Source of the DNA: G025836975 sp040391135
GTDB lineage: Bacteria > Pseudomonadota > Gammaproteobacteria > Burkholderiales > Burkholderiaceae_B
Direction of reading: 5' to 3'
Assembly: GCA_040391135.1 (NCBI GenBank)
Contig: JBEBYL010000007.1
Span: 62,001-126,000 of the forward strand
Length of the DNA stretch: 64,000 bases
Numbering within the stretch: position 1 is the first letter of the stretch; each line of letters begins with the position of its first letter. Position numbers and translations under genes: made by a program. Of this stretch, positions 1-8,180 are shown in pieces. Under the pieces are notes generated by a model, which ran no database searches, was not told where the DNA came from, and saw only the letters and a list, made by a program, of their open reading frames with translations.

Positions 1-139
1 CAATGGATTCGATGATAGGCACGGTCAACACTCCAGGATGAAAGATTGACCTTATTATTTAGTTTTCGAAAAGATGCCACAAGCCAGTTGAACCTTCTTT
101 AGAATATGGAAAAACCATCTTTCAAAGGGTGACGCTTTC

Positions 140-1000
140 ATGGATCTACGCTTTCTACAAACCTTTGTGCATGTGGTCGAATTGGGCTCCATTGCGAAAG
201 CGGCTCGCTTTCAGGACTTGACTCCGGCATCAGTGCAGCAAAGGCTGCGCGCCCTGGATGCCTCGGTGGGCAGTCAGTTGCTGACTCGCGCGGGGCGCAC
301 CGTGCAGCCGACGGTGGCCGGACGCCGGATACTCGAGCTGGCCAAGAAGATACTTGGCGATGCACGCGATCTGCGTTCGCTGGCGTCGGACACCGACCTG
401 CCGGCGGGCCCGCTGCACCTGGGCGCCACACCCACGGCCTTGAACGGCGTTGTCCCGGGTACGCTTAAAAACTGGTTTGCCCGATACCCGTCCATCGAGG
501 TGTTCATCGAGCCGGGTTCATCCAAATCGCTCTATTCGCGGGTACTGGAAGGCGCGCTGGATGCGGCCATCCTCGTACACCCGCAGTTCGACCTGCCTAA
601 GAATTGCGTCTGGATGGAGATTCATAAAGAGCCGCTCATGCTGATCGCTCCGGCTTCGCTCAACGTGGCGGATCCGTTGGAGGCATTGCTGTCCCAGCCC
701 TATATCTGCTATGACCGCAGCGTGGTCGGTGGAAAAATGGCCGACGACTATCTGCGCGGACGGTCCATCCGTCCGCGCATCAGACTGGAACTGGACGGTA
801 TCGACGCAATAGGGAAACTGGTCTCCGAAGGACTGGGTGTATCCATACTGCCCGATACGGGCACGCTCGATACCGGTCCGCAAGGCGTGGCCAAATGGGC
901 CTTGCCCGGCCCGGTTCCCGTTCGCTCCATAGGCATGTGCTGGATCCGGAGCAGCATCCGTGCCCCCTTGGCGCAGGCCTTTGCACAAAGCATCCCTTAA
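140..1000 (+). CDS. LysR family transcriptional regulator
   Basis: A 286-residue LysR-type regulator, close to the usual family length. Residues 3-60 form the N-terminal winged helix-turn-helix; the helix pair lies around 17-36 (SIAKAARF, then TPASVQQRLRAL). Residues about 88-285 match the periplasmic-binding-like effector domain. The ATG at 140 follows an AAAGGGTG ribosome-binding site (124-131). The downstream GntR gene has its own promoter, so the two need not be cotranscribed. The 139 bases before this gene hold no coding region, and its natural target may lie to the left of the window. Effector and regulon cannot be read from the sequence. Confidence 0.93.
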   Translation: MDLRFLQTFVHVVELGSIAKAARFQDLTPASVQQRLRALDASVGSQLLTRAGRTVQPTVAGRRILELAKKILGDARDLRSLASDTDLPAGPLHLGATPTALNGVVPGTLKNWFARYPSIEVFIEPGSSKSLYSRVLEGALDAAILVHPQFDLPKNCVWMEIHKEPLMLIAPASLNVADPLEALLSQPYICYDRSVVGGKMADDYLRGRSIRPRIRLELDGIDAIGKLVSEGLGVSILPDTGTLDTGPQGVAKWALPGPVPVRSIGMCWIRSSIRAPLAQAFAQSIP

Positions 1001-1022
1001 CGCAACAATGCTTCTTGGAAGC

Positions 1023-1051
1023 CTGTCATCATACAAGTGGACAGCTATAAT
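1023..1051 (+). promoter_or_regulatory. sigma70-type promoter of the GntR gene
   Basis: CTGTCA (1023-1028), a 17-bp spacer and a perfect TATAAT (1046-1051). Transcription would begin near 1058. That is downstream of the GTG at 1037, which supports the ATG at 1079 as the true start of the GntR gene. Confidence 0.6.
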
Positions 1052-1078
1052 GAACGATTGCATTTTTTTGGCGCGGCC

Positions 1079-1831
1079 ATGGCTACACTGATTCGCCCAT
1101 CTCTTTCTCTTCAGCGGCCCAAAAGCCTGGCAGCCCAGTTGGCCAAGGACTTAAGCGACCGCATCGCCCGGGGCGAATTGAAGCCGGGCGACAAACTGCC
1201 CAGCGAACATGAAATGGTCGCCTCCTACGGCGTCAGCAGGACCGTCGTGCGCGAAGCCGTTTCCAGCCTCAAAAGCGCCGGCCTGGCGTCGGCCCGGCAA
1301 GGTGTGGGCGTGTTCGTTCTGGATGCGTCCGCCGCCGTGCCCTTTCGTATCGACCCGGACGAGTTGGACACCGTCAAGGAAATCATCAGCTTGCTCGAGT
1401 TGCGCACCAGCCTGGAATCCGAAGCTGCAGCGCTGGCGGCGGAACGCCGCAGCGATGCGCAGCTTGGACGCCTGCGCCAGGCGTTGGAATTGATGGGGCG
1501 CGCCGTCGATACGCATGAGGACGGCGTGGACGCGGATTTCAGCTTCCATCAGGAAATCGCCCAGGCCACCAATAATCGCTACTTCATAGAGCTGTTCGCG
1601 TATCTGGGCATGATGGCCATTCCGCGATCGCGTATCGGCCTGTATAAAAGCGACATCGCCGCGCGCAGCGCCTATCTGAAAAAAGTGGACCTGGAACACC
1701 AGGCCATTTTCCAGGCAATTGCCGAAAAAAACGCGGAGGCCGCGCGCCTTGCCATGCATAGGCACCTGAGCAACAGCCGCGACCGGCTCAAGCGCGCTTC
1801 CGAAACAGCATCCGGCTCGCCAGCTGCATAA
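1079..1831 (+). CDS. FadR-subfamily GntR transcriptional regulator
   Basis: A 250-residue regulator. The N-terminal winged HTH has the GntR pattern: a GELKPGDKLPSE turn, then YGVSRTVVREAVSSLKSAGL. The C-terminal all-helical FCD ligand domain (about residues 90-235) shows the motif DFSFHQEIAQATNN and a later HQAIFQAI helix. The frame is open from a GTG at 1037, but a perfect -10 box lies inside that extension, so ATG 1079 is preferred. A FadR-type operator, TNGTNNNACNA, lies directly downstream at 1874-1884 before the Bug receptor gene. That makes the receptor the obvious target. The ligand is probably a carboxylic acid, which is an inference from the family. Confidence 0.93.
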   Translation: MATLIRPSLSLQRPKSLAAQLAKDLSDRIARGELKPGDKLPSEHEMVASYGVSRTVVREAVSSLKSAGLASARQGVGVFVLDASAAVPFRIDPDELDTVKEIISLLELRTSLESEAAALAAERRSDAQLGRLRQALELMGRAVDTHEDGVDADFSFHQEIAQATNNRYFIELFAYLGMMAIPRSRIGLYKSDIAARSAYLKKVDLEHQAIFQAIAEKNAEAARLAMHRHLSNSRDRLKRASETASGSPAA

Positions 1832-1873
1832 AGCCATAGGGAAAATACTCGTAAAAAAAGTTCGCAACCCCTC

Positions 1874-1902
1874 TTGTACGACAACTGACAAGTAGATATG
1901 AT
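1874..1902 (+). promoter_or_regulatory. Bug receptor promoter with FadR-type GntR operator
   Basis: TTGTACGACAA (1874-1884) fits the FadR-family operator TNGTNNNACNA at every defined position. Its first six bases also serve as a poor -35, 17 bp before TATGAT (1897-1902). A wider inverted repeat, CTTGT (1873-1877) and ACAAG (1888-1892), surrounds it. A regulator bound here would block RNA polymerase. The adjacent GntR protein is the natural candidate. Confidence 0.6.
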
Positions 1903-1970
1903 GAGCACACGCAACAAGAATCCGATAACCCCATAAGGATGCGGCGCCTTGGCGCCATCCAGGAGACGTC

Positions 1971-2954
1971 ATGAAAACCTTCGTCAAAACTGCTGTCGCG
2001 GCCTGCTGCATCGCCGTTTTGGGCGCGCCCGCGCTGGCCCAGTCCGGCGCAGCAAACTATCCCGATAAACCCATCAAGCTGATTGTGCCCTTCCCCGCGG
2101 GCGGCACATCGGACGTATTGGGCCGCTTGGTGGGCGACAAGCTGGGTCAAGCGCTGGGGCAGACGGTTGTGGTGGAAAACCGCGCCGGCGCCAACGGCAA
2201 CATAGGGGCCGACTATGTCGTGCGCTCCGCGGCTGACGGCTATACCCTGTTGCTGGTCGACCTGGGCAACCTGAGCATCAGCCCCAGCGTCTATCCCAAT
2301 ATGCCCTTCGATCCAATCAAGGACTTGGCTCCGGTCTCCATGCTGGCCTACTCGCCGCATCTGCTGGTGACCACCAATGCCCTGCCGGTCAAGACCCAGG
2401 AAGAACTCGTCGCTTATGCCAAGGAAAAGAAAGGCGCGCTCAACTTCGCAGCCGCTGCCGGCATAGGCAGCGCACCGCATATGGCCGGCGTCCTTTTCGC
2501 CCAGAAGACCGGTGTGGAATGGGGCTATATACCTTATAAGGGCGGCGCCCAGGCCCTCACCGACCTGATCGGCGGCCAGGTCGACGCCACCACCAACGGC
2601 ATGGTTGCCACGTATCCTCATGTCAAGAGCGGCAAGATCAAGCTGCTGGCCGTGACCAGCAGCAAGCGCCTTCCCCAGCTGCCCGATGTGCCGACCGTCA
2701 GCGAAATGATCCCCGGTTTCGTCACCGGCAGCTGGCAAGGCGTGCTGGCTCCCGCGGGAACGCCCAAGCCCATCGTGGATAAGTTGAATACCGAAATGTC
2801 CAAGATCATGAAGATGCCCGATGTCCAGGCAAAGCTTGAGACACTTGGCGCTCAACCGATAGAGATGACGCCAGACGAGTTTGGCGGCTGGCTGAAGACG
2901 CAAGTGGCCGACTGGGCAAAGGTGGTGAAGGCCGCCGGCATCAAGCTGGAATAA
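1971..2954 (+). CDS. Bug family tripartite tricarboxylate transporter receptor
   Basis: A periplasmic solute receptor of 327 residues, typical for the TctC/Bug family. The N-terminus is a Sec signal peptide ending at about ALAQ (residues 21-24). The mature protein starts with the family hallmark YPDKPIKLIVPFPAGG, followed by the cap region VVENRAGANGN and DGYTLL. No TctA or TctB membrane genes are adjacent, as is usual for the expanded Bug families of Bordetella and relatives. The SD is AGGAGA. A FadR-type operator overlaps its promoter. The ligand is unknown; carboxylates are typical of the family. Confidence 0.93.
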   Translation: MKTFVKTAVAACCIAVLGAPALAQSGAANYPDKPIKLIVPFPAGGTSDVLGRLVGDKLGQALGQTVVVENRAGANGNIGADYVVRSAADGYTLLLVDLGNLSISPSVYPNMPFDPIKDLAPVSMLAYSPHLLVTTNALPVKTQEELVAYAKEKKGALNFAAAAGIGSAPHMAGVLFAQKTGVEWGYIPYKGGAQALTDLIGGQVDATTNGMVATYPHVKSGKIKLLAVTSSKRLPQLPDVPTVSEMIPGFVTGSWQGVLAPAGTPKPIVDKLNTEMSKIMKMPDVQAKLETLGAQPIEMTPDEFGGWLKTQVADWAKVVKAAGIKLE

Positions 2955-2986
2955 AGCCGGCCATCCGGCGCCGGCATGGACCATAT

Positions 2987-3018
2987 GAAGCGCGGGCCGA
3001 TTCATGAGCCCGCGCTTC
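2987..3018 (+). terminator. terminator-like hairpin after the Bug gene
   Basis: An 11-bp perfect stem, GAAGCGCGGGC (2987-2997) with GCCCGCGCTTC (3008-3018), and a 10-base loop. It lies 33 bases after the stop codon. There is no clear T-run, so termination strength is uncertain. The rest of 2955-3242 holds a second small hairpin, CCGCCC/GGGCGG at 3131-3146, and presumably the promoter of the lipoprotein gene. Confidence 0.55.
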
Positions 3019-3242
3019 CGTTGCGGCGCACGGTTCGTCTTCAATCATGCTTTCCGGGGTTCCCGTAGCGTGCTTGTCCGTAAGAATCAATAAAGAATCC
3101 ATACAAAGTCATTACCGAGCCATTACAGAACCGCCCTGAAGGGCGGCAAGTATTTCAAGGCGCTGCAAAAGCGCTCTAAGCTCTTGTCCGCATAAATTCG
3201 CATGGCTACTCTGGGGTCGTCGACCATCAACAGGAGTTCGCC

Positions 3243-3566
3243 ATGAAACTGCAGCGCAACCTTGCACGCATCGCCACCATTGGCTTGATGTCGCTGGCTG
3301 CCGCCGGCTGCGCCACCCATCACGATCGAAAAACCAACAACACGCTGCTCGGAGCAGGATTGGGCGCCGCCACCGGAGCGGTGTTTTCGGGAGGCGATGC
3401 CCTCTATACCCTGGGAGGCGCTGCGGCCGGCGGCGTGCTTGGCAACATTCTGACCGAAGACCGAAGCGACCGCCGAGGCCGCAATTGGGACAGAAAACAC
3501 CGGTCGTCCCGTCAAAAATCATACGACCGGGACGATCGGCGCTGGGACGATCGCCGACGCCGCTGA
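3243..3566 (+). CDS. glycine-zipper lipoprotein, function unknown
   Basis: A 107-residue putative outer-membrane or periplasmic lipoprotein. The signal peptide ends in a lipobox, LAAAGC, with Cys23 as the lipidation site. Residues about 35-73 are a glycine-zipper 2TM-like stretch (LLGAGLGAATGAVF, then GGAAAGGVLGNIL). The tail is highly charged and rich in Arg and Asp. ATG 3243 has a good SD, AGGAG, at 3233-3237. Small proteins of this type often associate with the envelope or respond to envelope stress, but nothing here fixes a role. It stands alone, convergent with the dioxygenase gene. Confidence 0.8.
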   Translation: MKLQRNLARIATIGLMSLAAAGCATHHDRKTNNTLLGAGLGAATGAVFSGGDALYTLGGAAAGGVLGNILTEDRSDRRGRNWDRKHRSSRQKSYDRDDRRWDDRRRR

Positions 3567-3643
3567 CCTTGCGCCAAAAGCCTTGGCCGCATCTGGAAAG
3601 GCAGCGGACGCGGGCGCAGAGCCAAGCGCATCACAATAGAAAA

Positions 3644-3667
3644 GCGCCCGGTAAGAATACCGAGCGC
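3644..3667 (-). terminator. intrinsic terminator of the hydrolase-dioxygenase operon
   Basis: An inverted repeat, GCGC-C-CGGTA (3644-3653) and TACCG-A-GCGC (3658-3667), with an AGAA loop. Read on the minus strand the stem is followed by TTTTCTATT, as in a Rho-independent terminator. It lies 33 bp beyond the stop of the dioxygenase gene and may also stop the convergent lipoprotein transcript. Confidence 0.7.
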
Positions 3668-3699
3668 CCATTTCGCCGTTGCGTATATCTTTACTGAAA

Positions 3700-4644
3700 T
3701 TACGGCTTCGCTTCAGAGTTTTCGATGAAGTAAGAAGGAACTTGCGGCCCCCATAGATAAAGGGAGTTCTCTGGCGGGTGATCACGCCCCGCCCATTGAT
3801 AACCGGCCTCTATATAGTCTATGTGGGCAGAGTACTCTGCGAATGAACCCCAGGGGTCGCGCACATAATGGAAATAGTTCGACCCGAGCACATGGCGTCC
3901 CGTGCCCCATCCTTCCGTATAGCCCGCTGTCGCCATTTGCTCCGCCCCCAAACCCACCTCATCAACGCCATCGACATCCCAGGAAGAATGATGCCAACCG
4001 CGCGCCGAACTCTTGGCGAACGCGACCAAATGGTGATCACAACCATGAGGTGCATGCAGAAATGCCACAATATCTTGCGACCTATCGGAAAGCCGCAATC
4101 CGAGTCCTTGGCAGTAAAAATCAATACTGTTTGAAACATCGGGCGAAAACAGCAGAACGTGAGAAAGTCGGCGGGGTCGTACTTGCGCCGTATCTCCGCG
4201 CCTTGGCGCCCCCCGCTCATTCGCGGCGATATTTACGGTTGGATTAGGGGATTTGACATCGGGTGATGTTTTAGGACCTGCCTGTACATGCAACAGATTG
4301 CCGTCAGGGTCGTAAAACCAATAATCCGCCGAACCGGGTAAATTCATGGACTCTGCGTCGCGTGCACCCGCCATATTCAATTGCTTGCGTAGCAAAGGCA
4401 AGTCGGCTTCGAAGCAATTGAAACTCAGGTACTTTAGCGCTTTGCATTGGCCTTGCTCGACCACGCCCCAGACATGGCGATCTGCTGCTTTAATGGCCAG
4501 CTTGCCGCCTTCATTCGACACATCGAGACCGAAGGCCGTATAAAAGTGCACTGCGGCCTTCAAGTCGGGCACCGTCAGGGCGAATCGATCAATTGAATGT
4601 ACGCTGACACCAGCCAAGCCGGCGCTGTTGTTTATGGAATTCAT
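3700..4644 (-). CDS. VOC-superfamily extradiol-type ring-cleavage dioxygenase
   Basis: A 314-residue, two-domain vicinal-oxygen-chelate protein of the type I extradiol (catechol 2,3-dioxygenase / BphC) kind. The N-terminal module spans about residues 15-122 and the C-terminal catalytic module about 157-280. The three expected iron ligands are visible: His162 (RLSHVLLF), His218 or His219 (WHHSSWDVD) and Glu270 (GSFAEYSAHID). It should open an aromatic diol beside the hydroxyls. It follows the hydrolase gene with a 46-bp gap and has a strong SD, GGAGAGGAG. The exact catechol is unknown. A glyoxalase-like role is less likely because all three dioxygenase ligands are kept. Confidence 0.88.
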   Translation of the reverse strand: MNSINNSAGLAGVSVHSIDRFALTVPDLKAAVHFYTAFGLDVSNEGGKLAIKAADRHVWGVVEQGQCKALKYLSFNCFEADLPLLRKQLNMAGARDAESMNLPGSADYWFYDPDGNLLHVQAGPKTSPDVKSPNPTVNIAANERGAPRRGDTAQVRPRRLSHVLLFSPDVSNSIDFYCQGLGLRLSDRSQDIVAFLHAPHGCDHHLVAFAKSSARGWHHSSWDVDGVDEVGLGAEQMATAGYTEGWGTGRHVLGSNYFHYVRDPWGSFAEYSAHIDYIEAGYQWAGRDHPPENSLYLWGPQVPSYFIENSEAKP

Positions 4645-4690
4645 AATCTGCTCCTCTCCTTGCTGCGATATCCAATGGGGATCCGCTCGC

Positions 4691-5530
4691 TTACCGCTCG
4701 TTTTCGATTGAATTTCGCAAGGTGCCTATTTGCGAGATCGACACCTCGCAGACGTCACCTTCGCGCATCAACAGTCGAGGATCGCGAGCCCAGCCTATGC
4801 CCGATGGCGTTCCGGTAACAATGACATCGCCCGCCTCAAGAGAAATGGCTTCACTGAGAATGGAAATAAGCGTGGCAACATCGAACAGCATATCGTCGGT
4901 TGAAGCGCTTTGCACCACTACGCCATTCAAGCGAGTCTCCAACATCAATCCACGCCCTCCTGGGGGTAGCTCGTCAGCCGTGACGAGGTCGGGACCAAAG
5001 GCGCCCGTATTGTCAAAATTCTTGCCTATCGTCCATTGCGGCGATTTGAATTGATACTCCCTTACCGAGCCGTCGTTGAATACCGAATAACCCGCTACCC
5101 ATCGCAAAGCATCCTCTTTTGCAATATGCCGTCCGCCACCGGTAAGAACCACTGCCATTTCCCCCTCGAAGTCCAGTGAGTCCGACGCCAGTGGCCGGAC
5201 AATGGGTTCTTGATGAGCAACCAGGCTGCTGTGGTAGCGCGGAAAAATCGTGGGATAGTCGGGCTGTTCGTAATCACTCTCCTTGGTATGGTCCGCATAG
5301 TTCAAGCCCACGCAGAAGATCTTGGGAGGTCGAACCAGGGGCGGAAGGAACTCCTTTACCTGCTCCTCATCCAGCGTAGCCGCATGAGGCTGATTTCGTC
5401 CGTACTCCACCAGGTCCACTCCTCTTGCAAGCAAGGAATCAAGCAGTTCATTGCCGAGTACATGAATCTTCTTCCCTTCCCTGATACCTAATACAGCCTG
5501 TCCTTCGTGAATAAAACTTACGTAGCGCAT
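4691..5530 (-). CDS. fumarylacetoacetate hydrolase family protein
   Basis: A 279-residue FAH-superfamily enzyme. The catalytic metal site is visible as DFEGEMAVV (two Glu) and YSVFNDGSVREYQ (Asp), with the family segments KIFCVGLNYADH and GDVIVTGTPSGIGWARDP. Such enzymes hydrolyse, hydrate or decarboxylate the products of meta ring cleavage. The frame is open to 5578, but ATG 5530 is chosen: it has AAAGGAGA just upstream and begins MRYVSF like its relatives. It is the first gene of an operon with the dioxygenase, divergent from the Rieske operon. The pair can cleave a ring and process the product. Confidence 0.9.
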   Translation of the reverse strand: MRYVSFIHEGQAVLGIREGKKIHVLGNELLDSLLARGVDLVEYGRNQPHAATLDEEQVKEFLPPLVRPPKIFCVGLNYADHTKESDYEQPDYPTIFPRYHSSLVAHQEPIVRPLASDSLDFEGEMAVVLTGGGRHIAKEDALRWVAGYSVFNDGSVREYQFKSPQWTIGKNFDNTGAFGPDLVTADELPPGGRGLMLETRLNGVVVQSASTDDMLFDVATLISILSEAISLEAGDVIVTGTPSGIGWARDPRLLMREGDVCEVSISQIGTLRNSIENER

Positions 5531-5585
5531 GCATGTCTCCTTTGAGTGATAGAAGCCGTCCCAGTCATTGAGTTTCAAATCATGC

Positions 5586-5642
5586 TTGACGGAAAATGAT
5601 TAGATCACTAATATTATACTTAGATATCTAAACATATGTACA
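5586..5642. promoter_or_regulatory. divergent promoters with two spaced palindromic sites
   Basis: Forward: TTGACG (5586-5591), 17 bp, TAATAT (5609-5614). Reverse, on the minus strand: TGTACA (5642-5637), 18 bp, TATAAT (5618-5613). Two near-identical 12-bp sites, TTAGATCACTAA (5600-5611) and the perfect palindrome TTAGATATCTAA (5620-5631), are exactly 20 bp apart. Each sits in the spacer of one promoter. This is a good layout for one dimeric repressor controlling both operons; the MarR protein at 13348 is a candidate. Confidence 0.6.
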
Positions 5643-5718
5643 GCTGATGATCCATCTGTGGAGACCTGATCCGCAGAATCAGCGTCATGCGACATAGCAA
5701 GGGCAAGGAGAAAGCACG

Positions 5719-7056
5719 GTGTTGACCCACGAAGAAAATGAACTGCTGTGCCGAGTCGAAGGCGACGCGGCAATGGGGCAGATAATGAGGCGCCATTGGC
5801 TGCCAGCCTGTTTGGTGGAAGAGGTTCCCGAGGCCGATGGCAATCCCGTACGAGTACGCATTCTGGGCGAAAACCTGGTTGCGTTCCGGGATAGCGATGG
5901 CCGTGTCGGACTACTCGACGAGTTTTGCCCGCACCGGCGCGCCTCTCTGGTGTATGGCCGTAACGAGGAATGTGGACTACGGTGCCTCTACCATGGCTGG
6001 AAGATGGATGTGGACGGCAATGTGATCGATATGCCCTCCGAGCCGGACGGCAGTGCGCTGGCGGAAAAGGTTAAACATAAATCCTACCCTGTGCGCGAAG
6101 CCAACGGATTGGTATGGGTATACATGGGACCGCCCGACGCCATGCCCGAATTTGAACGCCCAGGCTTTGCCAATGGCTCAAAAGCCAAAGTCAGCATCGT
6201 CAAGGTTCATGTGGGATGCAATTGGGCCCAAGTGTTGGAGGGGGCTATAGATTCCGCTCACAGCTCTAGCTTGCACTCCACCGATATCCGGCCGGCCCGC
6301 GTAGCAAATGCGGGAATGACCGATGCATATATGACTCGTCCTTCAACGGACAAATCGCCACGCATTCAGGTCCAGCACACCGATTACGGGATGAGCTATG
6401 TCGCCATTCGGCGCCCAATTACAAACGCCGATACGCACAACTATTTACGGGTGACCAATTTCATCGCGCCCATCACCGTACAGATTCCGCCAAATAGCCA
6501 GTACAGCCTCATCCAGTATACGGTCCCGATCGATGACATCAATACCTTCCTGTATTTCATCGCCTGGAGCGACGATACAACACCAGGCGTTGGCATCGAA
6601 CAGGAAAGCTGGCGCAAGTTCTGCGGAGCTCAGGTAGGTATAGACCTTGATGAAAAATTTCACCGTGTACGCTCACGCGATAACGATTATCTTCAGGATC
6701 GCAAGGCAATGAAGCTAGGCGATTTCACCGGTCTTCGCGGCATACCCAATCAGGATATTGCAATGTGGGAAACCATGGGGAAGATAGCTAATCGATCCGA
6801 CGACAGGCTAGGCGCGAGCGATATCGCCATCGTCGAATTCCGCCGAATCATGGTCGAAGCGGCACAAGGCATCCTGGAAGGCAAACCCGCAATCGGAACG
6901 ATTGGCCGCAGTACCCCGTTCGCAGATATCCGTTCCTACGAAGGAATTACCGAAAAGGAAACGGATTGGCGCACGCTGATCACGGGCTTGCCCCTCAATC
7001 GCAGCAAGGAAATCGAAAGCGCCACTAAGGCAGATCCGGACTCGATGCGGGCATGA
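5719..7056 (+). CDS. Rieske ring-hydroxylating dioxygenase, oxygenase subunit (phthalate-dioxygenase type)
   Basis: A 445-residue oxygenase component. The N-terminal Rieske domain binds a [2Fe-2S] cluster through Cys70-x-His72 and Cys89-x2-His92 (CPHRR and CLYHGW). The C-terminal domain carries the mononuclear iron site in the order Asp178, His181, His186 (DSAHSSSLH). Length and the adjacent single-chain reductase fit the phthalate 4,5-dioxygenase (class IA) group, which lacks a beta subunit. The start is GTG 5719, eight bases after AAGGAG. It is first in a six-gene operon ending at the dehydrogenase. Substrate inferred as an aromatic carboxylate; not proven. Confidence 0.92.
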   Translation: MLTHEENELLCRVEGDAAMGQIMRRHWLPACLVEEVPEADGNPVRVRILGENLVAFRDSDGRVGLLDEFCPHRRASLVYGRNEECGLRCLYHGWKMDVDGNVIDMPSEPDGSALAEKVKHKSYPVREANGLVWVYMGPPDAMPEFERPGFANGSKAKVSIVKVHVGCNWAQVLEGAIDSAHSSSLHSTDIRPARVANAGMTDAYMTRPSTDKSPRIQVQHTDYGMSYVAIRRPITNADTHNYLRVTNFIAPITVQIPPNSQYSLIQYTVPIDDINTFLYFIAWSDDTTPGVGIEQESWRKFCGAQVGIDLDEKFHRVRSRDNDYLQDRKAMKLGDFTGLRGIPNQDIAMWETMGKIANRSDDRLGASDIAIVEFRRIMVEAAQGILEGKPAIGTIGRSTPFADIRSYEGITEKETDWRTLITGLPLNRSKEIESATKADPDSMRA

Positions 7057-7120
7057 TCCATCCGCATCGACCTTACTTTACAGAAACTTGCTTGTGCGTT
7101 GAGCGATGCAGGAGAAAGCC

Positions 7121-8116
7121 GTGAAAAAATTGTCCATTACCCTGGCCTGCGGTGATTATGATCGCGTTCAAGCGATACGTGATGGCCGCGTCCCTATTGA
7201 AGGCTGCGACCTGAACTTCATGACCATGGAGCCTGAAGAACTTTTCTTCCGCGCATACCGGAACGAAGAGTTCGATGTCTGCGAACTGTCGCTCAGCTCA
7301 TATATCCTGAACCTTAGCCGTGGTGTAGAAACGCCGTACGTCGCGATACCGGTTTTCATTTCTCGCACCTTCCGCCATTCGGCAATTTATATACGCACAG
7401 ATCGCGGCATCGACTCCCCGGAAGACCTCAAGGGGAAACGCGTAGGAGTTCCCGAATACCAAATTACCGCAGCCTTGTGGGCACGCGCACTCCTGTCCCA
7501 GGATTACGGCGTGGAGCCTTGGGATTTCGAATGGTTCCAAGGCGGACTCGAACAAGCGGGCCGCGTGGAAAAGCTCGAGCTCAATCTGCCGCCGGCCATA
7601 CAAGTCTCCTCCATTTCGCCAAACGCAACCCTGGACTCTTGGCTGCGAGAGGGAAAGCTTGACGCACTGATCGCAATGCGCCCTCCCCGCTGCTTCAATG
7701 AAGGCGTACCGATGGTTAAAAGGCTATTTCCGGATTACCAAGCCGCCGAGGCCGAGTATTTCGCGCGTACAGGGATATTTCCCATAATGCATGTCATCGG
7801 TATCCGGCGCGATCTGGTGCATGCCCATCCCTGGCTGGCGAACTCCGTGTACACAGCATTCATCAAGGCCAAGGAAATAGCGCTAACAGCGCTGGAGAAC
7901 ATTGCTGCATTGCCTATTACCTTCCCCTGGCTGGGCCCCTGGATGGAGCAAACCCGATCCCAGATGGGAGCCGACTATTGGCCATACGGAGTGACCGAGA
8001 ACCAGAGGGCATTGAGCGCCGTCGTGCAGTATGCGCACAAGCATGGCACAGCAGAGCGGCTTCTCAAGATAGAAGAACTCTTCGCTCCTGGAACACTTGA
8101 GCGCCATAAGGTCTAA
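7121..8116 (+). CDS. 4,5-dihydroxyphthalate decarboxylase-like protein
   Basis: A 331-residue protein of the periplasmic-binding-protein fold that includes Pht5, the cytoplasmic 4,5-dihydroxyphthalate decarboxylase. It has no signal peptide, which favours an enzyme over a transport receptor. Seen segments include LACGDYDRVQAI near the N-terminus, a central IRTDRGIDSPEDLKGKRVG and a C-terminal DYWPYGVTENQ. GTG 7121 is chosen because AGGAGAAA (7110-7117) is correctly placed for it and overlaps the reading from ATG 7106. Next to a Rieske oxygenase and a Gfo/Idh dehydrogenase it would remove one carboxylate after ring dihydroxylation. Confidence 0.85.
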   Translation: MKKLSITLACGDYDRVQAIRDGRVPIEGCDLNFMTMEPEELFFRAYRNEEFDVCELSLSSYILNLSRGVETPYVAIPVFISRTFRHSAIYIRTDRGIDSPEDLKGKRVGVPEYQITAALWARALLSQDYGVEPWDFEWFQGGLEQAGRVEKLELNLPPAIQVSSISPNATLDSWLREGKLDALIAMRPPRCFNEGVPMVKRLFPDYQAAEAEYFARTGIFPIMHVIGIRRDLVHAHPWLANSVYTAFIKAKEIALTALENIAALPITFPWLGPWMEQTRSQMGADYWPYGVTENQRALSAVVQYAHKHGTAERLLKIEELFAPGTLERHKV

Positions 8117-8180
8117 CGAGGCAAACACCCCGTCGATAGCCTGGAACCCGTCCTCCCGGGTTTCAAACAGAGAAATCACC

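Noticed and set aside
1788..3044. 418-codon minus-strand frame over the first Bug gene
   Set aside because: It is antisense to a well-supported receptor gene and covers its promoter, operator and terminator.
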